From JABJOE01 sp964344145 (GTDB lineage Bacteria > Patescibacteriota > Patescibacteriia > UBA9934): a stretch of 37,742 nt of DNA. Numbering within the stretch: position 1 is the first letter of the stretch; every line of letters begins with the position of its first letter. The stretch spans positions 1 through 37,742 of the forward strand of contig CAYFME010000013.1 in assembly GCA_964344145.1 (NCBI GenBank), in the 5' to 3' direction. The translations under genes were made by a program, and so were the position numbers. Shown here one piece after another: positions 7,680 through 14,793 of the stretch. Below the pieces are notes generated by a model. It saw nothing but the letters and a program-made list of their open reading frames with translations, was not told the DNA's origin and made no database searches.

Positions 7680-7735
7680 TGGTCGGGCCGGCGGGACTCG
7701 AACTCGCGACTTCCACGTCCCAAACGTGGCGCTCT
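7680..7735 (-). pseudogene. tRNA-Pro 3' fragment
   Basis: About 56 nt identical to the 3' part of the intact tRNA-Pro at 7759-7835 (anticodon arm, T arm, acceptor strand and CCA). The match stops at 7735, in the D-loop side, where the inverted repeat arm 7736-7757 begins. The corresponding 5' piece is at 7915-7931. Confidence 0.85.
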
Positions 7736-7862
7736 GTGCAATGGATTTACATTCTTGCTGGTCGGGCCGGCGGGACTCGAACTCGCGACTTCCACGTCCC
7801 AAACGTGGCGCTCTAGCCTACTGAGCTACGGCCCGAAGGACAAGAATGTAAATCCATTGCAC
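7736..7862. repeat. 22-bp perfect inverted repeat enclosing the intact tRNA-Pro
   Basis: The arm at 7736-7757 (begins GTGCAATGG, ends CATTCTTG) is the exact reverse complement of the arm at 7841-7862. The intact tRNA-Pro (7759-7835) lies between them, so a transcript would present the tRNA at the tip of a 22-bp stem. Confidence 0.9.
7759..7835 (-). tRNA. tRNA-Pro (TGG)
   Basis: Minus strand, complete. Acceptor CGGGCCG (5' end at 7835) pairs with CGGCCCG, discriminator A, encoded CCA at 7759-7761. The anticodon loop TTTGGGA gives TGG. The T stem has one A-C mismatch. It is nested between two fragments of a second tRNA-Pro. Confidence 0.93.
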
Positions 7863-7914
7863 ACATCTAGCCCCAGCCACGTATTTTTCTTGAGGCTGGT
7901 CCGCCTCCGGCGGA

Positions 7915-7931
7915 TACTGAGCTACGGCCCG
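7915..7931 (-). pseudogene. tRNA-Pro 5' fragment
   Basis: Seventeen nt, identical to the first 17 nt of tRNA-Pro (CGGGCCGTAGCTCAGTA), placed 16 nt downstream of... a normal tRNA promoter start region (promoter 7954-7982). Downstream of it, on the minus strand, are a TCCGCC/GGCGGA hairpin and a CCAGCC/GGCTGG hairpin, then the inverted repeat. Confidence 0.8.
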
Positions 7932-7953
7932 TAGCATCACTTAATGCGCGGGC

Positions 7954-7982
7954 AGTGTAGCAAAAGCGGTGATTTCTGGCAA
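7954..7982 (-). promoter_or_regulatory. Promoter of the nested tRNA-Pro unit
   Basis: Minus strand TTGCCA (7977-7982), a 17-nt spacer, TACACT (7954-7959). The predicted start is about 15 nt before the tRNA-Pro 5' fragment, as expected for the original tRNA gene. Confidence 0.65.
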
Positions 7983-7995
7983 GACCATCCCCTGG

Positions 7996-8024
7996 TTGCA
8001 AAAAGAGACCAAATCCCCTAAGCT
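7996..8024 (+). promoter_or_regulatory. Promoter of the transporter gene 8054
   Basis: TTGCAA (7996-8001), a 17-nt spacer, TAAGCT (8019-8024), divergent from the tRNA-Pro promoter. Confidence 0.6.
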
Positions 8025-8053
8025 GCGTCCGCACCTTCCATTTGGAGCACACT

Positions 8054-9733
8054 GTGCGAAAGACGGTTTTCGGCATCGTTGTCGCCGTGAGCCTTGCCTA
8101 CTGGGGGATCTGGTCCATCAGCCAGGGGTCCCCACTGGGCACGCTCATGGGGAAGTTCACTCCCATCCTGATCCTGCTCGCGGCCATCGCGATCGTGATC
8201 AGCGGCCTGAAGACGCCCGTGGGCATGGATCACCTCACCAAGGAGTTCCGCACCCGTCGGGTGATGAACTGGCTGCCCCTGGGGCTCACGTACGCATTCC
8301 TGTACATGGGGCGCTACAACCTCAAGGTGAGCAAGTTCGCCTTCGAGGAGATGGTCGGCCCGGACGGGACGGCGCTGATGAGCAACCAGGACTTCGCCAC
8401 GATCTTCACGGTCGGCGTGTGGGTCTACGGCTGTTCCTTCCTGATCAACGGACCGCTGACCGACCGTCAGGGTGGCCGCTTCGCCATCCTGATGGGTGCC
8501 GGAGGCTCGCTCCTCGCCAATCTGCTGATGGGTCTGGGGGCCGCCACGCTGCTCTGGCAGGGTCCGTACGCCCAGGAGCTGGCGCAGAACTTCGTGGTCG
8601 TCTACTCGGTGCTCTACGGCATCAACATGTACTTCCAGAGCTTCGGCGCCGTGGCCATCGTGAAGGTCAACAGCCACTGGTTCCACGTGCGCGAGCGCGG
8701 GACCTTCGGAGCCATCTTCGGCATCCTGATCTCGCTGGGCATCTACTTCGCCTTCGACATCGGGTACCTCATCCTCAACGAGTTCGGCACGCTGCCCGAT
8801 GGCAACCGGGTCGGCCTCGTGTGGGTGTTCCTCATCCCGACCATCCTGCTGGCCCTGTTCTGGCTGATCAACGTCGGCGTCGTGCGCAACAGCCCCAAGG
8901 AAGCGGGCCTGGCGAACTTCGACACCGCCGACGCGTCCAGTGGATCCAAGGCAGAGGCCAGTGATGCGGAGATCTGGGATCAGATCCAGACGACGGTGCA
9001 GAGCCTCTCGCTCAAGCCGCTGGAGCCGGGGCTGGGCGTGAAGAGCGCCATCATCATGATGACCCGCGTGTTCTGGGTCTTCGTGAGCATGCTCACCAAC
9101 CCGGTCGTGCTGTCCATCGCGCTGATCGAGTTCTGCACGGGCTTCCTCCGGCAGGCCATCATGCAGTGGTACCGCACCTTCGCCAAGCAGACCGACGTGA
9201 TCCTGGGACTCAAGGGCGACTTCGTCTACGAGAACTGGGGCCTGCTGCTGTGCTGCGCGGGCATCCTCGGCGGTGTGTTCGCCGGCGTGCTCTCCGACCA
9301 CGTCTTCAAGTCCCGACGCGGCCCGGTGGCCGCCGTGCTCTACGGTCTCATGCTGCTGGGCGCGGTGGTGCTGTGCTTCACCTACGACACCGGCATGGTC
9401 GGGTGGCTGGTGATCGGCATGTCCGCGTGCGTCATCGGCGTGCACGGCATGCTCTCGGGCACCGCCAGCCAGGACTTCGGCGGCACCAAGAACGTCGGCA
9501 TCGCCGTGGGCATCATCGACGGCTTCGTCTACCTGGGCACCGGCGTCATGTCGCTGACCTACGGCATCATCCTGCCCGAAGAGCAGTTCGACGCCTCAGG
9601 GGGCCTGACCGGCCCGGTCACCGACCCGAACAACTGGATCGGCTGGCCCGTGGCCATGGTGCCCTTCGCCCTGGTCGGCCTGCTGTTCGCCTACAAGATC
9701 CGCAACGCCGTGGCCAGCAAGAAGGCCGCCTAG
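8054..9733 (+). CDS. MFS transporter, OPA (GlpT/UhpC)-like; GC-rich cassette 3
   Basis: 559 residues, about twelve membrane helices in two halves joined by a polar linker around residues 295-330. The MFS motif A appears as GPLTDRQGGR after helix 2 and again as SDHVFKSRRGP in the second half. YMGRYNLKVSKFAF matches the helix 1 end of organophosphate:phosphate antiporters, so uptake of a phosphorylated sugar or glycerol is possible but the substrate is not provable. GTG at 8054 is chosen because GGAG (8044-8047) lies 6 nt upstream; a TTG 12 nt earlier would contain that SD. Strongly GC-rich (34 of the first 40 codons end in G or C). Its own promoter and terminator suggest acquisition as a unit. 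Confidence 0.85.
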   Translation: MRKTVFGIVVAVSLAYWGIWSISQGSPLGTLMGKFTPILILLAAIAIVISGLKTPVGMDHLTKEFRTRRVMNWLPLGLTYAFLYMGRYNLKVSKFAFEEMVGPDGTALMSNQDFATIFTVGVWVYGCSFLINGPLTDRQGGRFAILMGAGGSLLANLLMGLGAATLLWQGPYAQELAQNFVVVYSVLYGINMYFQSFGAVAIVKVNSHWFHVRERGTFGAIFGILISLGIYFAFDIGYLILNEFGTLPDGNRVGLVWVFLIPTILLALFWLINVGVVRNSPKEAGLANFDTADASSGSKAEASDAEIWDQIQTTVQSLSLKPLEPGLGVKSAIIMMTRVFWVFVSMLTNPVVLSIALIEFCTGFLRQAIMQWYRTFAKQTDVILGLKGDFVYENWGLLLCCAGILGGVFAGVLSDHVFKSRRGPVAAVLYGLMLLGAVVLCFTYDTGMVGWLVIGMSACVIGVHGMLSGTASQDFGGTKNVGIAVGIIDGFVYLGTGVMSLTYGIILPEEQFDASGGLTGPVTDPNNWIGWPVAMVPFALVGLLFAYKIRNAVASKKAA

Positions 9734-9753
9734 CCCTCATCGCTCATCGAGCA

Positions 9754-9860
9754 GAGTCGCCCTCCGACTCCTCGGTGGGCGGTCGCGTAAAGGACGTACA
9801 GCCTTCGGCTGCGTCTCACGCGACAAGCCTGCCCCGTACGACCGCAAGGTTCTACGGGGC
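9754..9860 (+). terminator. Multi-hairpin 3' tail of gene 8054
   Basis: Three helices follow the stop: GAGTCG/CGACTC (9754-9770); GTCGCGT (9782-9788) with ACGCGAC (9818-9824) enclosing ACG-CAGCC/GGCTG-CGT; and GCCCCGTA (9831-9838) with TACGGGGC (9853-9860). The first hairpin and its surroundings (AGAGTCGCCC, CCGACTCCT, TCGGTGGGCGG) recur behind the GC-rich gene at 25852-26133. The 9734-9897 interval holds only this and the next promoter. Confidence 0.6.
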
Positions 9861-9883
9861 TTCGTGCATTCAGGGCTATTTGC

Positions 9884-9889
9884 TACACT
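9884..9889 (+). promoter_or_regulatory. Extended -10 of gene 9898, leaderless type
   Basis: TGC-TACACT (9881-9889 with the TG element), weak TTCGTG at -35 with a 17-nt spacer, and only 8 nt to the ATG. Confidence 0.5.
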
Positions 9890-9897
9890 GATGTTAT

Positions 9898-10836
9898 ATG
9901 AAACAGCTGCTTCCTTTGCTTACTTTTGCCCTGATCGGCTCTGGCTGCGTTCCATCTGTTGACTTTGGAATGGTCACCTCATCTGACGACCTCACGTTCT
10001 ATGTCGACGGCATGGTACTGGAGACGGCCTCCAACCCAGGGGCCAAGGTTGATGACGATGGCAACGTCTTGTTGCTGTTTGAAGAACGTGGCGACGATAT
10101 CAGCGGCAAGAATGGTATCGCCATGGCATCAGAAGATTCAGATTGGCTTTCGTTTACCGTCGTTGACGAAAGCGCCGACATCGGGGCGTTCCGTGCTCTT
10201 GAGCTTCCAGACGGCACCTATCGAGCTTACGGCGTTGATCCAACAAAAGGCGTTGCGGAGGGCTACGGCTGTTTCACCTCCAGGAGCTCACAAGACGGCG
10301 TGACGTTTACGGAAGATGAAGGATGTCGATACGTCCTGCAAGACTTTGACCATGAATCCATTGGTGTCTACGAACTGTTTGTCAACAGCGACGATGATGT
10401 GATTTTGATTTATCTTGGGAACCTTCGAGGACCGGTCGATGCACAGTGGGGCAAAAATACAGCTCGACGCGCCGTCTCAACTGACGGAGGTTGGACCTTC
10501 GAGTTCGACCGTGGATACATCCTTGGAGACGAAGACGACGATGAAGCAGATGCGTATGTTGATCAAAAGGTCATCTCACTTGGCAACGAACGTTGGCGAC
10601 TCATTAGCATGTCGGGCGGTCAAATCTACTCCTTCATAAGCGAAGATGATGGTTACTCCTTTGTGCTAGAAGGTCAAATCCTCACCACCAACGATTTCGC
10701 CCAGTACGATATCGGTTCGTTGCACGATCCCGTGATTGTTCAGCTCCCTGACGGTCGATTCCGTATCTACGTCACAGGAAAAGTCGGGGGATCAGACGAA
10801 CAGCATCTCTTCAGTGCCACAACAAGGCTTGACTGA
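9898..10836 (+). CDS. Lipoprotein with Asp-box (BNR) beta-propeller repeats
   Basis: 312 residues. An N-terminal signal with hydrophobic LLPLLTFALI and lipobox SGC predicts lipid attachment at Cys17. The rest is beta-rich with at least three Asp-box motifs of the S-x-D-x-G-x-T/S-W/F type: SSQDGVTFTE (about residue 131), STDGGWTFEF (about 197) and SEDDGYSFVLE (about 250). This points to a sialidase-like propeller outside the cell. I see no catalytic Arg triad or Asp/Tyr set, so glycosidase activity is not claimed. The transcript is probably leaderless. Background codon usage (23 of the first 40 codons end in G or C). Confidence 0.8.
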   Translation: MKQLLPLLTFALIGSGCVPSVDFGMVTSSDDLTFYVDGMVLETASNPGAKVDDDGNVLLLFEERGDDISGKNGIAMASEDSDWLSFTVVDESADIGAFRALELPDGTYRAYGVDPTKGVAEGYGCFTSRSSQDGVTFTEDEGCRYVLQDFDHESIGVYELFVNSDDDVILIYLGNLRGPVDAQWGKNTARRAVSTDGGWTFEFDRGYILGDEDDDEADAYVDQKVISLGNERWRLISMSGGQIYSFISEDDGYSFVLEGQILTTNDFAQYDIGSLHDPVIVQLPDGRFRIYVTGKVGGSDEQHLFSATTRLD

Positions 10837-10860
10837 TTTGAACCCCCTCGTATTTATTGG

Positions 10861-10866
10861 TATAAT
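10861..10866 (+). promoter_or_regulatory. Extended -10 of gene 10873, leaderless type
   Basis: TGG-TATAAT, a perfect extended -10, with 6 nt to the ATG. No SD. Confidence 0.7.
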
Positions 10867-10872
10867 GTACTA

Positions 10873-11550
10873 ATGAAACACGCACTACGAGAACAAGCTA
10901 TCAAACTACGCAGTGAAGGATGGTCATACAATATCATTGCAGACCGTTTAAGTGTTTCCAAAAGCACCTTGTCGTGCTGGTTGCGAGACGTGCCTTTCAA
11001 ACCCAATGCAACGGTTAAAAAACGCATGAACGACGGGTTGGCAAAAAGCGTTGCAACACGTCACAAAAAGAAGCTTCAATCAATCAAAGATGCTCGTGAT
11101 AAAGCTAGGCAAGATGTCGGCGCTCTCTCGAAGCGTGATCTTGCTATGCTGGGGATCGCTCTTTACATGGGCGAGGGAATGAAACTGTCCGAGAACACGC
11201 GGTTCATCAATTCAGACCCGGCCCTTGTTGCTCTATGTATGCGCTGGTTCCGTGAAATTCTTCATATTCCAGAAAAGCATTTTCACATTAATCTACACAT
11301 CTATCCGGATCTATCAGAAAAATCAGCACAACGCTACTGGTCAAAGATTACCGGAATCCCTCTGAAACAGTTCGGTAAAACGCAGGTCGATCTCCGCGAA
11401 AATAAATCTCGCATCAGGAAACGCAAGCTACCCTATGGTACCGCTCACGTGAGCGTAAGGGCTTGCGGAAAATCGGAGTTTGGTGTACATTTGCACCGCT
11501 ACATCATGGGTTGCATTGAAGCAATCTACAAACAAGCGGGTGTAGTTTAA
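10873..11550 (+). CDS. HTH protein with possible LAGLIDADG-like C-terminal domain
   Basis: 225 residues. An N-terminal helix-turn-helix (about residues 5-36: EQAIKLRSEGWSYNIIADRL, then SVSKSTLSCWL) is followed by a basic linker and a domain containing LGIALYMGEGMK, FINSDPALVALCMRWFREIL and, later, W-x-K-I-T-G-I. That pattern recalls WhiA or LAGLIDADG-type folds common in CPR and Actinobacteria proteins; I see no complete catalytic LAGLIDADG motif, so a regulator is as likely as a nuclease. The last five codons and stop lie inside tRNA-Gly (11536-11550). Low GC3 (18 of the first 40). Confidence 0.8.
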   Translation: MKHALREQAIKLRSEGWSYNIIADRLSVSKSTLSCWLRDVPFKPNATVKKRMNDGLAKSVATRHKKKLQSIKDARDKARQDVGALSKRDLAMLGIALYMGEGMKLSENTRFINSDPALVALCMRWFREILHIPEKHFHINLHIYPDLSEKSAQRYWSKITGIPLKQFGKTQVDLRENKSRIRKRKLPYGTAHVSVRACGKSEFGVHLHRYIMGCIEAIYKQAGVV

Positions 11551-11609
11551 CGGTAAAACGACTGCCTTCCAAGCAGTGGTCAGGGGTTCGACTCCCCTCA
11601 CCCGCTCCA
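11536..11609 (+). tRNA. tRNA-Gly (TCC)
   Basis: Acceptor GCGGGTG (11536-11542) pairs with CACCCGC, discriminator T, encoded CCA at 11607-11609. The anticodon loop CTTCCAA gives TCC. Its first 15 nt are also the end of the preceding reading frame, whose TAA lies in the D arm. Confidence 0.95.
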
Positions 11610-11616
11610 GAAAGAC

Positions 11617-11640
11617 TGTCTCCTCGCGAGGCGGTTTTTC
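11617..11640 (+). terminator. Terminator after tRNA-Gly
   Basis: CTGTCTC pairs with GAGGCGG (with two GU-type pairs), followed by TTTTT. Confidence 0.7.
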
Positions 11641-11657
11641 TGTTACTGTACTTGTAT

Positions 11658-12155
11658 ATGCTATCTGACGAACTCATCGCATCCATCGATACGGCGTTCA
11701 AACGGTCAAAGTGGACGATGGTTATTGTCGCTCTTATCATCGAACTGACGGGTATTGGCATGATCCTCATGGCCGTCCTGGGCCTGGATACCGCCGCAGG
11801 AGACGCAACCAACATCGGCGTGATCATTTTGGGCATCTTCATGTCAGGTGTGGCGGGGCTGATGTTCTACACAGTGCTGCGACCCAATCCAGTGGTCGAT
11901 TATCTTCGTGGCGATCCCGCGCAGGTCGTTTGGATCTACGAGCAGCAGGTCCTCACGCCAAAAGGTATGGCGCAAACCACGCGTGGTAACTTGATGATCT
12001 GTACCTCAGACGGAAGGCGGCATGTCATCACAACGAGTGCTGAGAAGGCGCACGAGCTCTACCAAGCCCTGAAGCGCGAGTTGCCCAATACCGTTTTCGA
12101 CTACACCGACGAACGTCATCGGCAGTTCAAAGAGGACCCGCAGAGTGTAACCTAG
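11658..12155 (+). CDS. Small membrane protein, unknown
   Basis: 165 residues. Two hydrophobic helices (about residues 19-43 and 51-72) and a cytosolic-looking C-terminal domain of about 90 residues with alternating beta and helix (VVWIYEQQVLTP, NLMICTSDGRRHVITT, AHELYQALKREL). The start at ATG 11658 is favoured over TTG 11652 because a TGT-TACTGT extended -10 ends 8 nt before it. No family recognised. It follows tRNA-Gly with its terminator, and a strong terminator follows the stop. Confidence 0.7.
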   Translation: MLSDELIASIDTAFKRSKWTMVIVALIIELTGIGMILMAVLGLDTAAGDATNIGVIILGIFMSGVAGLMFYTVLRPNPVVDYLRGDPAQVVWIYEQQVLTPKGMAQTTRGNLMICTSDGRRHVITTSAEKAHELYQALKRELPNTVFDYTDERHRQFKEDPQSVT

Positions 12156-12167
12156 ACAGACAAACAA

Positions 12168-12196
12168 AAGAACCCGCTTGCGCGGGCTCTTCTGTT
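12168..12196 (+). terminator. Terminator after gene 11658
   Basis: AGAACCCGC pairs with GCGGGCTCT around a TTGC loop, followed by TCTGTTTATT. Confidence 0.8.
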
Positions 12197-12206
12197 TATT
12201 CATACC

Positions 12207-12326
12207 GGATTCATTCAGTTGGATGCAGTTTCGATGAACGGGTGGCAGACAAGGAGACGTACTAACTGTACGTTGACGATGTCTGTCGGGACCCGTGAGT
12301 CGAAAATGCGCCTACTGGATGGATCC
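12207..12326. repeat. Structured intergenic element, copy 2
   Basis: Outer helix: 12207-12219 (GGATTCATTCAGT) pairs with 12314-12326 (ACTGGATGGATCC) with two GU-type pairs; TGCAGTTTCGA pairs with TCGAAAATGCG; ACGGGT with ACCCGT; AGACA with TGTCT; ACGTAC-TAACT-GTACGT forms the tip. Compared with copy 1, the bases GGTCA/TGACC have become AGACA/TGTCT and TCGTAC/GTACGA have become ACGTAC/GTACGT, each change compensated on the other strand. The internal loop AGGAG/TGACGA, GTCGGG and CGAAAATG are unchanged. It fills the gap between convergent genes, ending at the stop of the gene on the minus strand. Confidence 0.8.
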
Positions 12327-12814
12327 TACTCAACGATCGTTCGGACTTGTAGGAAGTTACAGGTCAGACCGTCGTCGATACACACGTCAAAGGCTCCTTG
12401 GTAGTCACCAGCGGAGAGTGCCTTTCCAGTGAAGGTCACGCTTGCTGAGTCACCGTCAGCCACATCGATGATGAAAAAGTGTGTATACGTTCCGTCATCG
12501 AGCAAGAAGCTGTCAGAGAACGCTGGGTCGGTGTCAACGATCGCCACACCCTCAAGGTAGGTCTCACCAACGTCGATACTGTGCAGCACCTGATCGTCAC
12601 CTGTGTTGTTCGTGACCGTTGCGACGATTGTGATCTCGTCACCTACTGCCGCCTCGGTTGGGTAGTCGACGTCGACCTCCCATCCCTCAGGGATTTCATA
12701 CGAACCGTAATCGTAATCATCGTAGTAATCATCAAAATCGTAGTCACTGGTGCCAAAGCTGCAACCAGCTCCCATCAATACTAGGGCAAAGGCCCCATAA
12801 AGAAATTTTTTCAT
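12326..12814 (-). CDS. Lipoprotein with acidic-Tyr linker and Ig-like domain
   Basis: 162 residues from ATG at 12814 (an ATG at 12823 is also possible). Signal peptide MKKFLYGAFALVLMGAGC with a lipobox Cys at 18. A 20-residue Asp/Tyr-rich linker (DYDFDDYYDDYDYGSYE) follows, then a single beta-sandwich domain with VGDEITIVATVTNNTGDDQV, typical of DUF11/CARDB-like adhesion or cell-surface modules, with a Cys pair (about 145 and 151). Probably displayed outside the membrane. It lies downstream of ruvC (23-nt gap) but is functionally unrelated. Confidence 0.8.
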   Translation of the reverse strand: MKKFLYGAFALVLMGAGCSFGTSDYDFDDYYDDYDYGSYEIPEGWEVDVDYPTEAAVGDEITIVATVTNNTGDDQVLHSIDVGETYLEGVAIVDTDPAFSDSFLLDDGTYTHFFIIDVADGDSASVTFTGKALSAGDYQGAFDVCIDDGLTCNFLQVRTIVE

Positions 12815-12837
12815 AGAAAACATTAAGAATTTCTGGC

Positions 12838-13323
12838 CTAAGTATACGCCACGCGGGTTGCCCCTGTCCAGGCGATGGCCAGGGCGTCGGCAGCGTCATC
12901 GGGTTGAGGGATTTGCGCCAATCCAAACACACTTTTGACCATCTCCTGCATCTGATGCTTGTCGGCAGCGCCATATCCTGTGAGCGCTTGCTTTACCTCG
13001 TTTGGCATAACCTCAACGACCTCGAGCCCCGCTCGGCGCGCTTGGAGCATGATCACACCGCGTACCTGGGCGACCTGCAAGGCCGTCGTGGTGTTCTTAG
13101 CGAAAAACAACTGCTCAATAACGAGCATGCGTGGACGATGACTGTCGATAATCGTCGCAAGGTCGTTGGCGATCTCCAAAAGGCGATCAGGAAAGTCAGT
13201 CTCAGCCACCGTGGTGATCACACCGCTTGCCTTGTGTCGCCAGCCATTGGATGCATCGTCGTCACGCACGATCACACCGTACCCGCAGCGTCCGTATCCT
13301 GGATCGATTCCTAGGACGGTCAT
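12838..13323 (-). CDS. ruvC: Holliday junction resolvase RuvC
   Basis: 161 residues, the usual length. RuvC cuts Holliday junctions symmetrically during recombination. The acidic catalytic set is visible: Asp in GIDPG near the N-terminus, Glu in VIEQLFF, and the late DAADALAIA acidic pair. ATG at 13323 overlaps the TGA of the upstream PLP-enzyme gene by four bases (ATGA), so it is translationally coupled. It sits at the end of the hicB-hicA-PLP enzyme-ruvC run, not beside ruvA or ruvB. Confidence 0.93.
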   Translation of the reverse strand: MTVLGIDPGYGRCGYGVIVRDDDASNGWRHKASGVITTVAETDFPDRLLEIANDLATIIDSHRPRMLVIEQLFFAKNTTTALQVAQVRGVIMLQARRAGLEVVEVMPNEVKQALTGYGAADKHQMQEMVKSVFGLAQIPQPDDAADALAIAWTGATRVAYT

Positions 13324-14354
13324 ACATCTGTCTTCACTTTTCCCGTATTCACAACGAGCATCTTCTTGGTTGTATCTACGTCTTCTTTCATTTGTAGCAA
13401 CATGGCCAGTCCGGCGATTCCAGATGGTTCGCACGTCACATCATTGCTCTTTGCAATTTCCATCGCCTCCCGCAAAAATGGTTCCTGCAAATAGCGCACG
13501 CCAGACTCTGATCCAATAAAAGCCTTCTGTTTCGCCAGCTTAATCCACTGAGCATCCAGATGAACGAAAGGAAGATGAGGTGAGTAGAGCTTGTCTGCTG
13601 TCGTATTAGGGTTCTGCGTTGTCGCACCAATAAAATGGCAGTCACGGACCTTCGCAATACTTCCACGAAAACGATTATCATGAAACGGTGCCGCTGCGAC
13701 CTCTGACTTGGCAATGTGCACAATGTTCTCGAACAAAAATCCAGAACCGTATGGAACAAAGACGTAGTAGGCATTCTGACTGATGACGTCGTAGCCCATC
13801 CAATCGTAAAAGTTACTCATCGGACCGAGCGTCTCGTCGGACGTAATATCGATCCCGTCTTCGTTGTTTGTGAGTTGCAAGATATCGTCCGCTTCGAGCT
13901 GCGCGGTTGATAGATCTGACTCAAACAACTCGCAGCCCATCCGCTCGAGCTGCTCTTTGATCTCGCGTTTTAGACGAAAGTCAATAAGGACTTTCAAACT
14001 CGGAAGATGGAACTGAGAAAGGACGTGCTGCACCGCGACAGCCGCGGAACCTGATGAGATCACCGACATGCTCGGCAGTGAATCAATGCGTCCAAGCTCC
14101 TTTGCTTTGAGTAGATCACGATACGTCACAACCATCTCCCAAGCCATGCGGTCCTTGTGCGTCCCTGTTGGATTCATGCTCTCGTCTTTCAGCCAAACAT
14201 TGTCAAAACCAGGAACCTCAATCTGAAAGGTCGGTGTCGAAGGATAGTGCGGATCGTTTGGCGGGAACTCAGGCCTATCTGGATCATTCTTCGATGGAAC
14301 GCGGATAGACTGCAAGATGCGTTGTTCTTTCTTTGTCAGTGCCATACGCGTCAT
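13320..14354 (-). CDS. Threonine synthase-like PLP enzyme (fold type II)
   Basis: 344 residues. The PLP Lys is in NPTGTHKDR (about residue 67), with an SSGSAA phosphate-side loop, VPYGSG and a C-terminal CEPSGIAGLA. These are features of fold type II enzymes such as threonine synthase, cysteine synthase or diaminopropionate ammonia-lyase. The lack of the N-terminal domain and the short length leave the exact reaction open; threonine synthase-like is the closest label. ATG at 14354 overlaps the hicA stop by ATGA and its own stop overlaps ruvC by ATGA, so translation is coupled on both sides. Confidence 0.82.
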   Translation of the reverse strand: MTRMALTKKEQRILQSIRVPSKNDPDRPEFPPNDPHYPSTPTFQIEVPGFDNVWLKDESMNPTGTHKDRMAWEMVVTYRDLLKAKELGRIDSLPSMSVISSGSAAVAVQHVLSQFHLPSLKVLIDFRLKREIKEQLERMGCELFESDLSTAQLEADDILQLTNNEDGIDITSDETLGPMSNFYDWMGYDVISQNAYYVFVPYGSGFLFENIVHIAKSEVAAAPFHDNRFRGSIAKVRDCHFIGATTQNPNTTADKLYSPHLPFVHLDAQWIKLAKQKAFIGSESGVRYLQEPFLREAMEIAKSNDVTCEPSGIAGLAMLLQMKEDVDTTKKMLVVNTGKVKTDV

Positions 14355-14545
14355 GACTTCTTTGGAACCCGAATGCCCAAATCCTTACAAATCTTCTTTG
14401 CAAGAAAAGAATCGATTTCATTGTGTCGAGGAACCGTCGAGATACGGCTCGTGTCGGGATTAAAAAAGATGCTGTGATTTCCTCCCTCTCGGACGAATAC
14501 ACAGCCCTGTCGTCGAATGTGTCGAATTAAATCTCTACGCTTCAC
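14351..14545 (-). CDS. hicA: HicA-type mRNA interferase toxin
   Basis: 64 residues. Matches the HicA/YcfA double-stranded-RNA-binding-like toxin: MKRRDLIRHIRRQG at the start, the catalytic His in REGGNHSIF, then VPRHNEI and ICKDLGI. HicA cleaves mRNA when not bound by HicB. It begins 1 nt after the hicB stop (14547) and its TGA overlaps the next start. The antitoxin-first order (hicB then hicA) is less common than hicA-hicB. Complete and apparently active. Confidence 0.9.
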   Translation of the reverse strand: MKRRDLIRHIRRQGCVFVREGGNHSIFFNPDTSRISTVPRHNEIDSFLAKKICKDLGIRVPKKS

Positions 14546-14546
14546 A

Positions 14547-14756
14547 CTAAAGGGTGAGCTTTTGACGAATCACTTTTCCACGCGGACGATCCTTCTCTAT
14601 CATCTGTTTATTCACTTCCAAAACAAGCGAAAGCGCCTCTTTGAGATTTGCTTTTGCTTCCTTAAGCGTCGCGCCCTGTGTGTTCACACCGGGAATTTCC
14701 TCGACCCACCCAAGAAACCATTTACCACGCTTTTGAAAAACAGCTGTGCATTGCAT
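14547..14756 (-). CDS. hicB: HicB-type antitoxin
   Basis: 69 residues. The partially degraded RNase-H fold of HicB is recognisable in FQKRGKWFLGWVEEIPGVNT, GATLKEAKANLKEAL and LVLEV. No C-terminal ribbon-helix-helix or HTH domain is left, only a short basic tail, so DNA autoregulation by this protein alone is doubtful. ATG at 14756 fits an extended -10 (TGA-TAAACT) ending 8 nt upstream; a longer start would lie upstream of the predicted transcript start. Confidence 0.88.
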   Translation of the reverse strand: MQCTAVFQKRGKWFLGWVEEIPGVNTQGATLKEAKANLKEALSLVLEVNKQMIEKDRPRGKVIRQKLTL

Positions 14757-14764
14757 ATGTTTAT

Positions 14765-14793
14765 AGTTTATCAGCAATACCCTGTCATATCAA
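14765..14793 (-). promoter_or_regulatory. Promoter of the hicBA operon, leaderless type
   Basis: Minus strand TTGATA (14788-14793), a 17-nt spacer, TAAACT (14765-14770) with TG extension. Only 8 nt precede the hicB ATG. It overlaps the stop of the methyltransferase gene. Confidence 0.75.

Noticed and set aside
8018..9445. Long minus-strand open frame opposite the transporter
   Set aside because: A GC-rich gene leaves few stops on its complement; the frame is His/Gln/Asp-rich with no motif, and the plus-strand transporter has clear MFS motifs.
10873..11550. Active LAGLIDADG homing endonuclease
   Set aside because: The complete catalytic motif with its acidic residue is not seen twice; only fold-level similarity is suggested.
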